A program made the position numbers and the translations under genes. Shown piece by piece: positions 47,627 to 56,804 of a stretch of 64,000 bases of DNA (positions are counted from its first letter, which is position 1; the number at the start of each line of letters is the position of its first letter). The notes below the pieces were generated by a model, which saw nothing but the letters and a program-made list of their open reading frames with translations, did no database searches and had not been told where the DNA came from. Source of the DNA: Lentisphaerota bacterium (GTDB lineage Bacteria; Verrucomicrobiota; Lentisphaeria; Victivallales; Victivallaceae); contig JAAEMX010000441.1 in the NCBI GenBank assembly GCA_024225035.1, positions 124,001-188,000 on the forward strand. The letters run 5' to 3'.

Positions 47627-49024
47627 ATGAAGTGTATAATAAATTGCTCTGAAACAGGTACGGCTTGGACAAACAACTATTTTGTTGGTCTTCCTGCCTA
47701 TATGCTTCCTGTAGCCAATAAACCATTTCTTGAGTATTTAGTCGAATTCTGTTCTCTGGCGGGAGCTGATGAAATAAGGATTGTTCTGGATAATCCAGAT
47801 ATTTCGCTGGAGAAATATTTCGATGACGGCTCAAAGTGGAATTTGAAAATAACCTATAATCCTTCATCCGGACGTAGCAGCATTCAGGATGCTATGCGCC
47901 ATAACTCAGGAATGCTTGATGACGGTAAGGCTATGATTCTGAATGGCTACTTTTTTCTGGAACATGATAAAAATACAGTTGCGGAACTTTTCAATAAAAT
48001 TAAGCCTGGCGAAAAAATAGTCGGTGATGACGGTTGTGGAATTTATTTGCTGGATCGTAAGATGCTAAATTCAGGTATAAGTTTCGATTCTTTCAAAGAG
48101 GTTGCAATTGATGGTATTAAACCTCATCTATTGAGAGATATAAAAGATTTTTATGACTTAAATATGGCGATAGTTAAGGGACATACCGGAAAGTATATAA
48201 TGCCCAGTTACAGCAGTGAGGAAGGTGTTTATATCGGTCAGGATGTCGAAATAACTCAATCCTGTGAGGTGAAAAAGCCAATAATCCTTGGTAGTCATAT
48301 TCGCCTGAAGAGCAACTCAAAGATTGGTCCGCTGGCAATAATAGGCAATAATTCCCTTATTGATTCACGCACTGTTGTTGAGCGTTCTGTTGTTATGGGA
48401 AGTTCATATATTGGCACTGACCTCGAGATTAAGGATAAAATCATTCATCGAAATCGAATTATCAATCCTGAAAATGGTGAGATTCTGGATATTGTTGATG
48501 AGTTTCTTATTTCAGAGATAAGAGGTGGTATAATACGCCGCTTTTTAGCTTCCATATTATACAGGCTTACAGCAATAATAATTATGCTCGTGCAGCTGCC
48601 TTTTTTTCTTTTAATAAGACATTTTGTTAAGATTAAATGTAGAAGCACTGAATGCTGGGGAGATCGAATGGGTATGACAAAAATTAAATTTGAGTTGTAT
48701 CCAGATAATGCCTTCCATTTTATAGATCGCTGGTTTTTGAAGTTGAGCCTTGATAAGTTTCATTTACTGCCAAAAGTGATAAGTGGTAAGATGCGGCTGG
48801 CAGGAAATTGTCCAAGCGAAGCAAATGATTTAAACCTACATTTTATCGGTCAAATGCCAAACTACTGCCCCGCGGTGTTTCCATATAGTGCCATGCTTAA
48901 TCATGAAGCAGATGAGTTTCAGGAAATGATTGATGAGTTATACTATGCTCATCATGCAGGGATATGGCTGAATATTAATATTGTATTTAAGACTCTTATA
49001 TCTAATCTTTTAAAGCAGTTTTGA
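47627..49024 (+). CDS. Nucleotidyltransferase, left-handed beta-helix and sugar-transferase-like fusion
   Basis: The ATG at 47627 is preferred because it gives the canonical strand MKCIINCSETGTAW and AGGAG precedes it; the frame opens at 47585. Of 465 residues, about 1-190 are a nucleoside-diphosphate-sugar pyrophosphorylase-like fold (LPVANKPFLEYLVEFC, ADEIRIVLDN). Residues about 200-290 form hexapeptide repeats (VYIGQDVEITQS, IILGSHIRLKSNS, IGPLAIIGNNS). After a membrane helix (about 315-340) the rest resembles the end of a sugar transferase (MGMTKIKFELYP, KMRLAGNCP). The glycine-rich signature of active enzymes (GxGTR) is altered, so catalysis is doubtful. Confidence 0.7.
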   Translation: MKCIINCSETGTAWTNNYFVGLPAYMLPVANKPFLEYLVEFCSLAGADEIRIVLDNPDISLEKYFDDGSKWNLKITYNPSSGRSSIQDAMRHNSGMLDDGKAMILNGYFFLEHDKNTVAELFNKIKPGEKIVGDDGCGIYLLDRKMLNSGISFDSFKEVAIDGIKPHLLRDIKDFYDLNMAIVKGHTGKYIMPSYSSEEGVYIGQDVEITQSCEVKKPIILGSHIRLKSNSKIGPLAIIGNNSLIDSRTVVERSVVMGSSYIGTDLEIKDKIIHRNRIINPENGEILDIVDEFLISEIRGGIIRRFLASILYRLTAIIIMLVQLPFFLLIRHFVKIKCRSTECWGDRMGMTKIKFELYPDNAFHFIDRWFLKLSLDKFHLLPKVISGKMRLAGNCPSEANDLNLHFIGQMPNYCPAVFPYSAMLNHEADEFQEMIDELYYAHHAGIWLNINIVFKTLISNLLKQF

Positions 49025-49653
49025 TGGAACATTCTAATAGAAGAATAATATTGATTGCGGGTGGTTCCTGCTCTGGAAAGACAATTCTTGCCAAAGGACT
49101 GGAAAGAGAGTTAGGAAGTCATGGTTCAGTCAGATTAATCTCGATAGATAATTACTACTATGATCTTTCGGATTGGGATCCTGTTGAGGCTGATAATAAA
49201 AATTTTGACAGTCCTGACTCAATTAATTTTGAGCTTTTGAACCAGCATCTGGAAAGTTTAATTGCTGGCAAGCCAATACCTAATCAGTTATATGATTTCA
49301 AGTATCACACGGTATTTCAAGATGGTCAGTTGATTCATTCGGCAGACTTTTTACTGGTTGAAGGAATTTTTGCTCTGCACTATATGGCATTGCGGGATTT
49401 AGCGTCAATTTCTATTTTTATGAGCATCAATGATGAATTGCGGTATGGTCGCAGGATGCAGCGCGATACTACAGAGCGCAGGTTGCCGGTTGAACTGGTT
49501 GAGCGTCAATTTAGTGAGGATGTCAGACCAATGCATAACAGATATGTAGAACCAACAGCTTTTTTTGCCGACCTTGTGTTGGACAGTGGCATTGATTGTC
49601 CTGATAAAAAATTAAGCGATTCGATGGACTTCATATTGACAGCAATAAAGTAG
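49024..49653 (+). CDS. Uridine kinase-like P-loop kinase
   Basis: The 209-residue protein has ATP loop LIAGGSCSGKTILAKGL, then LISIDNYYYDLSDWD, YDFKYHTV and LVEGIFALHY, the layout of the uridine/phosphoribulokinase family. Arg-rich lid GRRMQRDTTERR is present. Start ATG 49024 overlaps the previous stop by one base. In this cluster it more likely phosphorylates a sugar or other small molecule than serves salvage, but that is inference. Confidence 0.78.
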   Translation: MEHSNRRIILIAGGSCSGKTILAKGLERELGSHGSVRLISIDNYYYDLSDWDPVEADNKNFDSPDSINFELLNQHLESLIAGKPIPNQLYDFKYHTVFQDGQLIHSADFLLVEGIFALHYMALRDLASISIFMSINDELRYGRRMQRDTTERRLPVELVERQFSEDVRPMHNRYVEPTAFFADLVLDSGIDCPDKKLSDSMDFILTAIK

Positions 49654-49669
49654 GATAACACAGCTGATA

Positions 49670-50818
49670 ATGAGTAAATACACTGAAAAACAATGTACTG
49701 AACTTGAAGACAAGCTGGATAAATGGCTGATTGAAATTGCTGCTGAAATCAGCAAAATGCCCGAGTCCACTAATATAGAGGCTGTAGTTTTAGGCGGCAG
49801 TTACGGGTGCGGTGAAGGAGGTATTGTTCAGGGTGAAGACGGGACAATGCATTTATATAACGATCTTGATTTTTTTGTTATATGCCGGAATGTTTCCAGA
49901 AAGCGTATTGTGGCAGTAAATAATGCAATGGAAAGGATTGGCAAAGATTTTACTTGTATCGTAGGTGTTGATGTCGATTTCAGCCCGGCGAAAACAATGA
50001 AAAAGCTGCGAAAGCTTCCTTTTGGCATGATGTGGCAGGAGTTGCGGGAAGGACACACAGTAATTTGGGGGAACAATGATGTTTTTCAGAATATGCCGAA
50101 TTATGATCTGAGTCGTTTGCCGCTTGCGGAAGGCGCAAAATTGCTTCTAAATCGTGGTGTCGGGCTGTTATTAGCTGAGAACAGAATAAAGTGGGTCAGG
50201 CATATTGAGCATCCTGATGCGGAAGACTTGAATTTTATTGCCAGAAACCTCTGGAAGGCTGTACTTGCTTGCGGAGATTGTGCTTTAATAACCAAAGGCG
50301 CTTACGGGGGAAATGTTTCTGAAAGACTGAAAAAATTAGTAGAACTAAATGACAGTCAGTCTATAGATTTTCTGCCGCTATATAAGAAAGCTATTGCTTT
50401 TAAACACTCTCCGGAATGGGGGAATGTTGAAGAATTATATGATTTACTCCAATATATAAAAAAAATATATAAAAAATCATACATAAGTTTTATGAGACAC
50501 ACAATGGGCTCGTGTGTAAATTCTTTAGAAGCGGCTCAGAAAGCATTTTACATGAGAAACCCGTTCAAAAAGGACCCAGGAGAGAATAATTACCTGAAAA
50601 ATATTATACTCAACCTTATCTACTGCCGGAAAGCATTATGCTCATTTCGGTTGATTAATAGGTATCCACGATGTCGGCTTTTGCTCGTTTTACCCTGTTT
50701 ATTGTTTGCCAGTGATGCAAAGAATTGCTATATTATTGTAGTACCGGAAATGGGGCATAAATTTGGGGAGCTGCAAAACCTGCAGGCATTTATGGAATTC
50801 TGGAACCGGTTCAATTAG
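49670..50818 (+). CDS. Nucleotidyltransferase-fold protein
   Basis: The 382-residue protein has the polymerase-beta-type active site: AVVLGGSYGCGEGG followed by LYNDLDFFVICRN, with a third acidic residue in VGVDVDFSP. Residues 150-300 are helical. The C-terminus has a hydrophobic segment (CRLLLVLPCLLFASDA). Proteins with this layout are of unknown function; a transfer of NMP to a sugar, lipid or protein is possible. It sits at the end of the plus-strand part of the cluster. Confidence 0.65.
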   Translation: MSKYTEKQCTELEDKLDKWLIEIAAEISKMPESTNIEAVVLGGSYGCGEGGIVQGEDGTMHLYNDLDFFVICRNVSRKRIVAVNNAMERIGKDFTCIVGVDVDFSPAKTMKKLRKLPFGMMWQELREGHTVIWGNNDVFQNMPNYDLSRLPLAEGAKLLLNRGVGLLLAENRIKWVRHIEHPDAEDLNFIARNLWKAVLACGDCALITKGAYGGNVSERLKKLVELNDSQSIDFLPLYKKAIAFKHSPEWGNVEELYDLLQYIKKIYKKSYISFMRHTMGSCVNSLEAAQKAFYMRNPFKKDPGENNYLKNIILNLIYCRKALCSFRLINRYPRCRLLLVLPCLLFASDAKNCYIIVVPEMGHKFGELQNLQAFMEFWNRFN

Positions 50819-50844
50819 CAAATCGAACTTTACTGGAGCATTTA

Positions 50845-51150
50845 GTGAACCACGAACTTGAGTTTAAAAAGCAAGAGGAAACAGAAACAATCATCGGGGG
50901 GTTGGATATAAGCCTTTTCCGATATGACGTTCGTGTTTTTCTAATTACTCTAAAACGGCGCTTGCCTTTTCTTATCATTGTACCCCTGTTGACTACGGCT
51001 CTTGCTTTCTGTTATGTGATGTATTACAAATCACCTTCCTGGATTGCTCGTTGTATGCTGTTCAGAAATACGCAGATGGAAAGAAGTGAAGATGAAGATA
51101 TACCTAAAATATACAAACCATTGCTCCAAGTACGATTCTGTCTGTTTTAA
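50845..51150 (+). pseudogene. Truncated Wzz/Wzc-like chain-length protein
   Basis: Only about 90 residues of a Wzz-type protein remain from GTG 50845: a cytoplasmic N-terminus, one membrane helix (FLIIVPLLTTALAFCYVMYY) and the start of the periplasmic part (WIARCMLFRNTQM, then IPKIYKPLLQ). Full Wzz or Wzc proteins have 300-700 residues. The frame then runs into antisense of the adjacent flippase gene and ends at 51150. The true homology stops near 51118. Confidence 0.7.
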
Positions 51151-51889
51151 ATATTACCATATTGGCCATAGTCAACATGTAGGCAAATAAACTGAAGTCG
51201 GCAATTTCTTTGAATATACTCCATTTTAAACCGCTGAATGTCAATCGCAACCCTGGCATTTGCCGCCAGACTATTACTGACATTACTAAATTTGTTGATA
51301 GGTTCAGGCAGGCGATAAATACGGTCATTGCCAGCAGAGACCCTCCATGATGCAATATCAGCCAGATGCCGGCAAGTTCCAATACGCAATTAACTACAAT
51401 TACGTAATTCCTGAGGTATATTTTATGCAGTCCTGTGAGTATTTCCGGTATTATGCCCGTTGGGAATACCAACGCAATTCCAAGTCCGAAAATCATAAAA
51501 ACTTTCTGAAAATAAGGTTCGTGAATATCACAGTCAAGATTAAACAAACCTTGCAAGTCGGAAGACATAAGCAGCGCGGCAAGGCATATTATGACAGCCA
51601 TTAGCAGGTAACTGAAAAAGACTGCGGATATTATTTGATTAAAGCGGTTTTGATTACCTGTGAATTTGGCTTCGGCAGTGTACTTCTGAACCGTTTTCCC
51701 AAAACCAAAGTCAAGCAGCAATGAGTAACCGAAAATTGCCCATAACAAGGTCCAGAAGCCGTAGAAGTCATTGCCCAGATTTAGAAAAATTATTCTGGTC
51801 AGAAAAACAGCAGACAGCAGTTTAGCTCCAACTTTTATATAGTTGGTTACGGTGTTAGTCAGAAGAGTTCTGCCGTATTGTTTTTCCAT
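51104..51889 (-). pseudogene. Truncated oligosaccharide flippase (Wzx-type)
   Basis: The ATG at 51889 opens a MATE/Wzx-type transporter: TNTVTNYIKVGAKLLSAVFLTRI, GFWTLLWAIFGYSLLLDFGFG, and helices to IFKTDRIVLGAMV. Only about 257 of the normal 420-500 residues are present. It ends at the same point where the Wzz-like gene ends, so roughly half the transporter is missing. A protein with about 7 helices is unlikely to work. Confidence 0.75.
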
Positions 51890-51910
51890 TTATTCCTTTG
51901 ATATGTGTTT

Positions 51911-52897
51911 CTAAAAACTGCGTGTGATGCGTATCCATATCGGAACCCCGCTTCTTAAGCCAAGTTTATGAATAAAAATACGCTTCCAGTTGTCTTTGAT
52001 GTTATAGTCTACATTATTTTTGTCAACAATTTCCTGCAGCAAAGTTATGAGCGGCTTGCGATGCTGCTGCATTTTTGAGATAATTGCTGTGCGAATTGAT
52101 TCCGGATTAATTTTACTCTGTGCCATACGTTTGACGCCAGCTGTTACATCTTGTGGAGTGGGATTTACTTGAGCAAAGCAGTTATCTGGAAATAAAAAGT
52201 CGCGCCCCCCAATATTATCAGTGTTAACAACGGGAATTCCGCACAGGAAGTATTCAGCACTGACAAACATTGCCCCTTCTTCTGCAGAAAGGCACAATCC
52301 TACACGGGCTGAATTGATTTCCTTGTAGATTTTAGATGCCGATACCTTTCTAACCCAAGATGTCTGGTTTAATATATGCATTATCTTCTTATAATGATCC
52401 TGTTCACGTTCAAAATAGTCTCCAATCAAGTGTAGTGATTTAATACTACTCGCTAGTTCGTGGCGCTTAAAGGGAGTTATTCTGGCAATATAAATGGCGT
52501 CGTATTTCTTTTGAACGTCTTTAATTATCCTGTAACGGTTTTCATCAAGGAAAGCGTTTTGATGGCAGAAGATACTATGCAACGAGTATTTCTTAAAAAG
52601 CTCTTCCTCTGTAGTAGAGTTACACAAAAAGGTAAAATTAAGGCCAGTGTGCTCAGTGTTCAGCTTATCAATTTCAGCCTTTATTCCCTGAACTCTTTCG
52701 TCAGTTTCACGATGCCAGCCTAGTTGAAAAAGTAAATGAGCAGATTTATAATTGCCAAGGCGCTTCAAAAAAAAAATTCTGGCATTAAGAAAATCATGCC
52801 AGTAAGAAATTATAATCAGTGGCTTCCTGTTTAGTACATAACATGGGAGTGGCTTGAGCATTCTTTGGCATTTGGCTGCAATAGATTCAATTGACAT
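51911..52897 (-). CDS. Glycosyltransferase (GT-B, GT4-like)
   Basis: The 328-residue protein starts at ATG 52897 (MSIESIAAKCQRM), with AAGG upstream; the frame is open to 52933. A short N-terminal half (CYVLNRKPLIIISYWHDF) is followed by YDAIYIARITPFKRHELA and the donor-site motif SAEEGAMFVSAEYFLCGIPVVNTDNIGG, which is GT4-like with E-x7-E. It overlaps the GT87 gene by 11 bases. Confidence 0.72.
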   Translation of the reverse strand: MSIESIAAKCQRMLKPLPCYVLNRKPLIIISYWHDFLNARIFFLKRLGNYKSAHLLFQLGWHRETDERVQGIKAEIDKLNTEHTGLNFTFLCNSTTEEELFKKYSLHSIFCHQNAFLDENRYRIIKDVQKKYDAIYIARITPFKRHELASSIKSLHLIGDYFEREQDHYKKIMHILNQTSWVRKVSASKIYKEINSARVGLCLSAEEGAMFVSAEYFLCGIPVVNTDNIGGRDFLFPDNCFAQVNPTPQDVTAGVKRMAQSKINPESIRTAIISKMQQHRKPLITLLQEIVDKNNVDYNIKDNWKRIFIHKLGLRSGVPIWIRITRSF

Positions 52898-54152
52898 TTT
52901 CTTTCCCTTCTTTTGTTGGCAGCCTGAGCTCACAATCAGTTTTTCCGTAAATGTAAAGAATAAGCAGATAAATAGTTAACGCCGTCATCATAATTGCAGT
53001 CAACGGAAAAATCTGATTGTAGTTACCATATGAGTTGAAAAAGAATATCTTATTGAGAAAAGGTAAGGTTTTTCCAATAATATTTGAAATTTCAAGAATA
53101 ATGGAGAATGGAATCAGCCAAAAGGCAATAAAACCTCCACAAAAAATAGCATGTCCCCATGAGCGACGCTGCATCAGGAAAATTAATTTTATTAATAACA
53201 GAGCATTCAAAAGACCACAGTCATATAGACGATGATAGGATAAAGGTATAGTTACAGCAAATAAGAACAATAACAGATTGAGGCTGAATCTGTCGGTTTT
53301 CCTTTCACGCCAAATAACCCAAAGCAATATAGCCCAGAATGTAAATATACCGACTGTGTTAATTAAAGAATTTTTAAAGAAAGAGAAGTCTATCATGTTA
53401 TAACCACTGACCGCAAAAGAGTTGAAACCGGTTGCTATATTATCATCTGTTACAGAAAAATATTCGCAATAAATTTCAACTAAGTCTAGCCCGAAAAATA
53501 ATGGATAAATAGAAAGTATAAGGAAAATAATAAAACCTGTAATACATAGGTTAAATTTACGTTTAAAAAACAATACCGGAGCAAGAGCTGTAATCATAGT
53601 ATATTTCATCAAGGCGGTTAAACCGAGTGCCGTTGCTTGTGAAATTGGGTTTTTTAACTTGAAAAGCAACATTATTCCAAGAGCTGTCCAGACTGGACTT
53701 TGACCGTGGCGCAAGCACATTATAGTTGGTGATGAGTTTATATATATAAAGAAAGAACCTAACCATAACCAGGATATAGCATTGGGTGATTTTAAATTTA
53801 ATTTTTCTTTGAGTCCAACTAGGTTGAAACATAGTTGAAAGACATAAACTGCAGCAGCAATTGATAGTAAATAATAGATTATTTTGCCTGTAGAAATGTT
53901 AAACAAAGTAAAAGGAATAAAAAATATTGTCATTCCGGGAAAGACAATTAACGGATCATCCCATTGACGAAGAGAAAGGTTAGCAGGATCAAAAAAATTT
54001 AACCCCTTAAGCATTGTCCCCCCGCAATCAACATAGCATATAAAATCAATTAATGGGTTTGTCAAGTAAGAGTCTACAAGTCTAAAGCAGGTGACCGTGA
54101 GTAAAAATACTAAGATACTCCAAAATAAAAATTTATTTTTTGATAAGCTCAT
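52887..54152 (-). CDS. GT87/DUF2029 polytopic glycosyltransferase
   Basis: The 421-residue protein has about 10-12 membrane helices. The first periplasmic loop carries the expected Asp (NPLIDFICYVDCGGTMLKG, then DPANLSLRQWDDPL), typical of C-type enzymes that use polyprenyl-phosphate mannose. It would add a sugar on the periplasmic face. It starts seven bases after the phosphatase-like gene ends. Confidence 0.78.
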   Translation of the reverse strand: MSLSKNKFLFWSILVFLLTVTCFRLVDSYLTNPLIDFICYVDCGGTMLKGLNFFDPANLSLRQWDDPLIVFPGMTIFFIPFTLFNISTGKIIYYLLSIAAAVYVFQLCFNLVGLKEKLNLKSPNAISWLWLGSFFIYINSSPTIMCLRHGQSPVWTALGIMLLFKLKNPISQATALGLTALMKYTMITALAPVLFFKRKFNLCITGFIIFLILSIYPLFFGLDLVEIYCEYFSVTDDNIATGFNSFAVSGYNMIDFSFFKNSLINTVGIFTFWAILLWVIWRERKTDRFSLNLLLFLFAVTIPLSYHRLYDCGLLNALLLIKLIFLMQRRSWGHAIFCGGFIAFWLIPFSIILEISNIIGKTLPFLNKIFFFNSYGNYNQIFPLTAIMMTALTIYLLILYIYGKTDCELRLPTKEGKENVN

Positions 54153-54158
54153 TTAAAT

Positions 54159-55322
54159 TTACCGTTTATTTGTTACAATATTAACTTTTTCCAGCATCAT
54201 ATTAAAGAAATCGCCAACCCATTCAGGATCAAATGGAAGTTGATGAGTTGACATGCAACTGGCGTAAGAGTGTTTATCTTCGGGCGAAAAACCATGCATT
54301 CCTGGAAGTGGATTTTTTCCCATATCACTGGGAATAATCTGGTTGCCTGAATTCAACAGGAATATCTCTTCACCATACATTTGATCTGTAAAATTTATGC
54401 CGTATTTGACTTTCTCCGGTTTAGAAAGAGTGTGACCTTCAGGAATTTGCGATAGAGTGTAAAGAATGATTTGTCTGGCTCTGTTTTCAAGGAACCAGAA
54501 TCTTGCCATTGTCGAGTCATATGTTGCAATGTAATCATGGCCGAAATCCAATCCGGTATCCTCGATCGCAGCTTTCAGGTCGACGCATTTCTCAAGCGGC
54601 GTCATACCATGGTCTGAGATCACTGTTACCGTGTAATCATCATAATTTTTACTGGCTGAATCAACCATACCCTCAACAATCTTTTCGTAACGCTTTATCT
54701 CAGATGCAACTTTATTGTCGTTGCAAATATTCATATGCAAGAAGCCATCCAGATCAGCGATATACAGGAAACCAAACTCAATTTTTTTACGGTTCATTGC
54801 ATTTTTCATACTCGCTATATTTTCGTCAGCTTGTAGTCTCCAGTTTGAAATGCGGTATTTTTTGTTGGCCATTTGCAGTTCGTCGGCCAAATTTCTTACA
54901 GGGAGGAGGCCCCCTGGTATGAAAATGTCTTTTTTCTCTATGTAATCAAAAAAATGCAGTCTGTCGTATGGCATTGAGTATAGCTCAAAATAGCCGGTAT
55001 AGCCTAAGAAACGCTTCAGGGTTTTTGACAACATGTGCCGGACACGCCAGCGGTCAAAAATGCATGATGGCAGGTATTTAAACGGCAGATATTTAAAAAT
55101 TTTAAATGGTGAATTTTCAGGATTGTAATAATAAAAACTTAAATGCTTATGTGCAATGGGGGGCTTCCCGGTTAGAATGGTTGGGATAGCTGTTGACGAA
55201 TAACCATATTGCATTTTTACCTTGTTTCGATAAGGCAAAAGGGTGTCACAGAACCCGAATTTATTTACGATTTCCCATCCCAGGGCATCTATGAATATGA
55301 CAAGATGCACTACTTTTTTCAT
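54159..55322 (-). CDS. Alkaline-phosphatase-superfamily phosphodiesterase/nucleotide pyrophosphatase-like enzyme
   Basis: The 387-residue protein has no signal peptide. Metal and nucleophile residues are seen in HLVIFIDALGWEIV, SSTAIPTILTGKPP, IADLDGFLH, VISDHGMTPLE and GMHGFSPED. It is a type I phosphodiesterase-like fold. Within a polysaccharide cluster it may transfer or remove phosphoglycerol or phosphoethanolamine groups, or cleave nucleotide sugars. This is inference. Confidence 0.78.
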   Translation of the reverse strand: MKKVVHLVIFIDALGWEIVNKFGFCDTLLPYRNKVKMQYGYSSTAIPTILTGKPPIAHKHLSFYYYNPENSPFKIFKYLPFKYLPSCIFDRWRVRHMLSKTLKRFLGYTGYFELYSMPYDRLHFFDYIEKKDIFIPGGLLPVRNLADELQMANKKYRISNWRLQADENIASMKNAMNRKKIEFGFLYIADLDGFLHMNICNDNKVASEIKRYEKIVEGMVDSASKNYDDYTVTVISDHGMTPLEKCVDLKAAIEDTGLDFGHDYIATYDSTMARFWFLENRARQIILYTLSQIPEGHTLSKPEKVKYGINFTDQMYGEEIFLLNSGNQIIPSDMGKNPLPGMHGFSPEDKHSYASCMSTHQLPFDPEWVGDFFNMMLEKVNIVTNKR

Positions 55323-55340
55323 TTCCTATCCCTTCAAAAA

Positions 55341-56213
55341 CTAATAATACTTTTTCTTATCTATATCATTTTTATTCACATTGGGAGTCTTCTCTACGAA
55401 TTCACTCTTTTCCGATTGTTGTTTGGGGGTAACTTCTATAGACGTTTTTGCATTGTTGTCTGTAGTTGTCGTTTTATCTGGATTTTTCCCTGTAGCATTT
55501 TTGCTGTCAGATTTACTTTTTATTCCCTTACGTTGTTTTTCAGCCTTATAGACTGAATCTATAAATTCAGGTTTTTGTTGACTGACTTCACTCTCTCGTT
55601 GAGCTTTATAAGCCGGATCCATCGCATCAGGGTCTTTATTGTTACTGCCATTTTGAGGCGCAGGCTTTTTGGCATCTTTGATTAAAGTTGGTTTCTGTTT
55701 GAAGTTACTTTTTGCATCGTGGGGCCGTTTCCCCAATTGAGCCAAGTAGGTAGCTACGCTCCCATTTCCGTATATACAGGCATACTGCAATGCTGTTCTG
55801 CCTCCGGCATCAACTGCGTTAAAATCTGCTCCATGATTAATCAAAGCCTCAGTCACTGAGAGTTTGCCACGCATTGCGGCCCACATCAAAGATGTTCTGT
55901 TCAAATGGTCCTTTATATTGACGTCTGCTCCGGATTTGATCAATGTAAATGAGACAGACCAGTTTTCATAGTAAACCGCATACATAAGCGGAGTCCACTC
56001 ATCTTTTTTGTCCCGGTAGTTTATCGGAGCACCGCGCTTCATGAGCTCATATGCGGCTGTGTTGTCCCCATGGGCAATAGCTTCAAGAAGGCTTTCGCCA
56101 AGCTTGTACTTATCTTTTTTGCCAAGATTGCAGTTTTTAATTGGATCGCTGTTGCATGAGCAAAGTAATAAGCAGAACGCTGATACTATGCAAAGCCCCC
56201 ACAATTTCTTCAT
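55341..56213 (-). CDS. Ankyrin-repeat lipoprotein
   Basis: The 290-residue protein starts at ATG 56213 (MKKLWGLCIVSAFCLLLCSC); the frame is open nine codons further. The lipobox places the lipidated Cys near residue 20. Three or four ankyrin repeats span about 35-150 (WTPLMYAVYYENWSV, TSLMWAAMRGKLSVTEALI, TALQYACIYGNGSVAT). The last 130 residues are low-complexity, rich in K, S, T, D and N, and probably disordered. It is likely anchored in the outer or inner membrane and binds a protein. Partner unknown. Confidence 0.78.
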   Translation of the reverse strand: MKKLWGLCIVSAFCLLLCSCNSDPIKNCNLGKKDKYKLGESLLEAIAHGDNTAAYELMKRGAPINYRDKKDEWTPLMYAVYYENWSVSFTLIKSGADVNIKDHLNRTSLMWAAMRGKLSVTEALINHGADFNAVDAGGRTALQYACIYGNGSVATYLAQLGKRPHDAKSNFKQKPTLIKDAKKPAPQNGSNNKDPDAMDPAYKAQRESEVSQQKPEFIDSVYKAEKQRKGIKSKSDSKNATGKNPDKTTTTDNNAKTSIEVTPKQQSEKSEFVEKTPNVNKNDIDKKKYY

Positions 56214-56268
56214 GCATAATCTCAAAATAAATGTTTCCAATAGTTGTGAATATATACACTGCCACTAA

Positions 56269-56623
56269 TTATAAAATAGCCGCTTTTTGCTCAGCTTCCA
56301 GCATTAAAGCATTCATTTTTTCAGCAAGTTTTTTAACATGGGGTTCCTTGAGTACAGTTCTATGGTCTCCAGACACCCAATGGTAGCTGCCTCTGCTGGC
56401 TAATCCTGTCCACATTCCGGTGCGATTGGGGATTTGTCCAAAGTCAGGATTTTCTTTTAGCAGAAATAAATCTAAGGTTTCTTCATAAGCGTGCTATAAA
56501 CAAAGCCAGCACAGCAGCAGGGTGGTAACCAGGCATTAATGAGGATATCGACACTTTTTCCGCTGTGCCTGAATCGATTAATGGTATTTCCAGTACGAAA
56601 ATTTTGTTTTTATTACTACCCAT
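56269..56623 (-). pseudogene. Remnant of a thioesterase domain
   Basis: The end reads TGMWTGLASRGSYHWVSGDH and TVLKEPHVKKLAEKMNALM. The GDH followed by EPHVKKLAE is the C-terminal catalytic-His region of alpha/beta-hydrolase thioesterases of the NRPS/PKS type. Upstream of a frameshift near 56493 the other frame gives VLEIPLIDSGTAEKV from ATG 56623. Only about 115 codons remain of about 240. No synthetase genes are nearby. Confidence 0.5.
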
Positions 56624-56804
56624 TGGCAATTAACTATTAAGTAACTTACCTATAATATGAAATTTAACGCTTCCAAATATATTACTAAGAAATATAGCTA
56701 ATGGCAAATTTATTTTGTGCTCTATTGATGATTACCTTGCATTACTTATCAGAATGTTGTAATATTTTTATAATTAATTATGAAATAATTGAAAGGTGAG
56801 GGGT

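Noticed and set aside
54503-54922. Plus-strand 139-codon frame opposite the phosphodiesterase-like gene
   Set aside because: Antisense to a gene with intact catalytic motifs; composition is that of a reverse complement.
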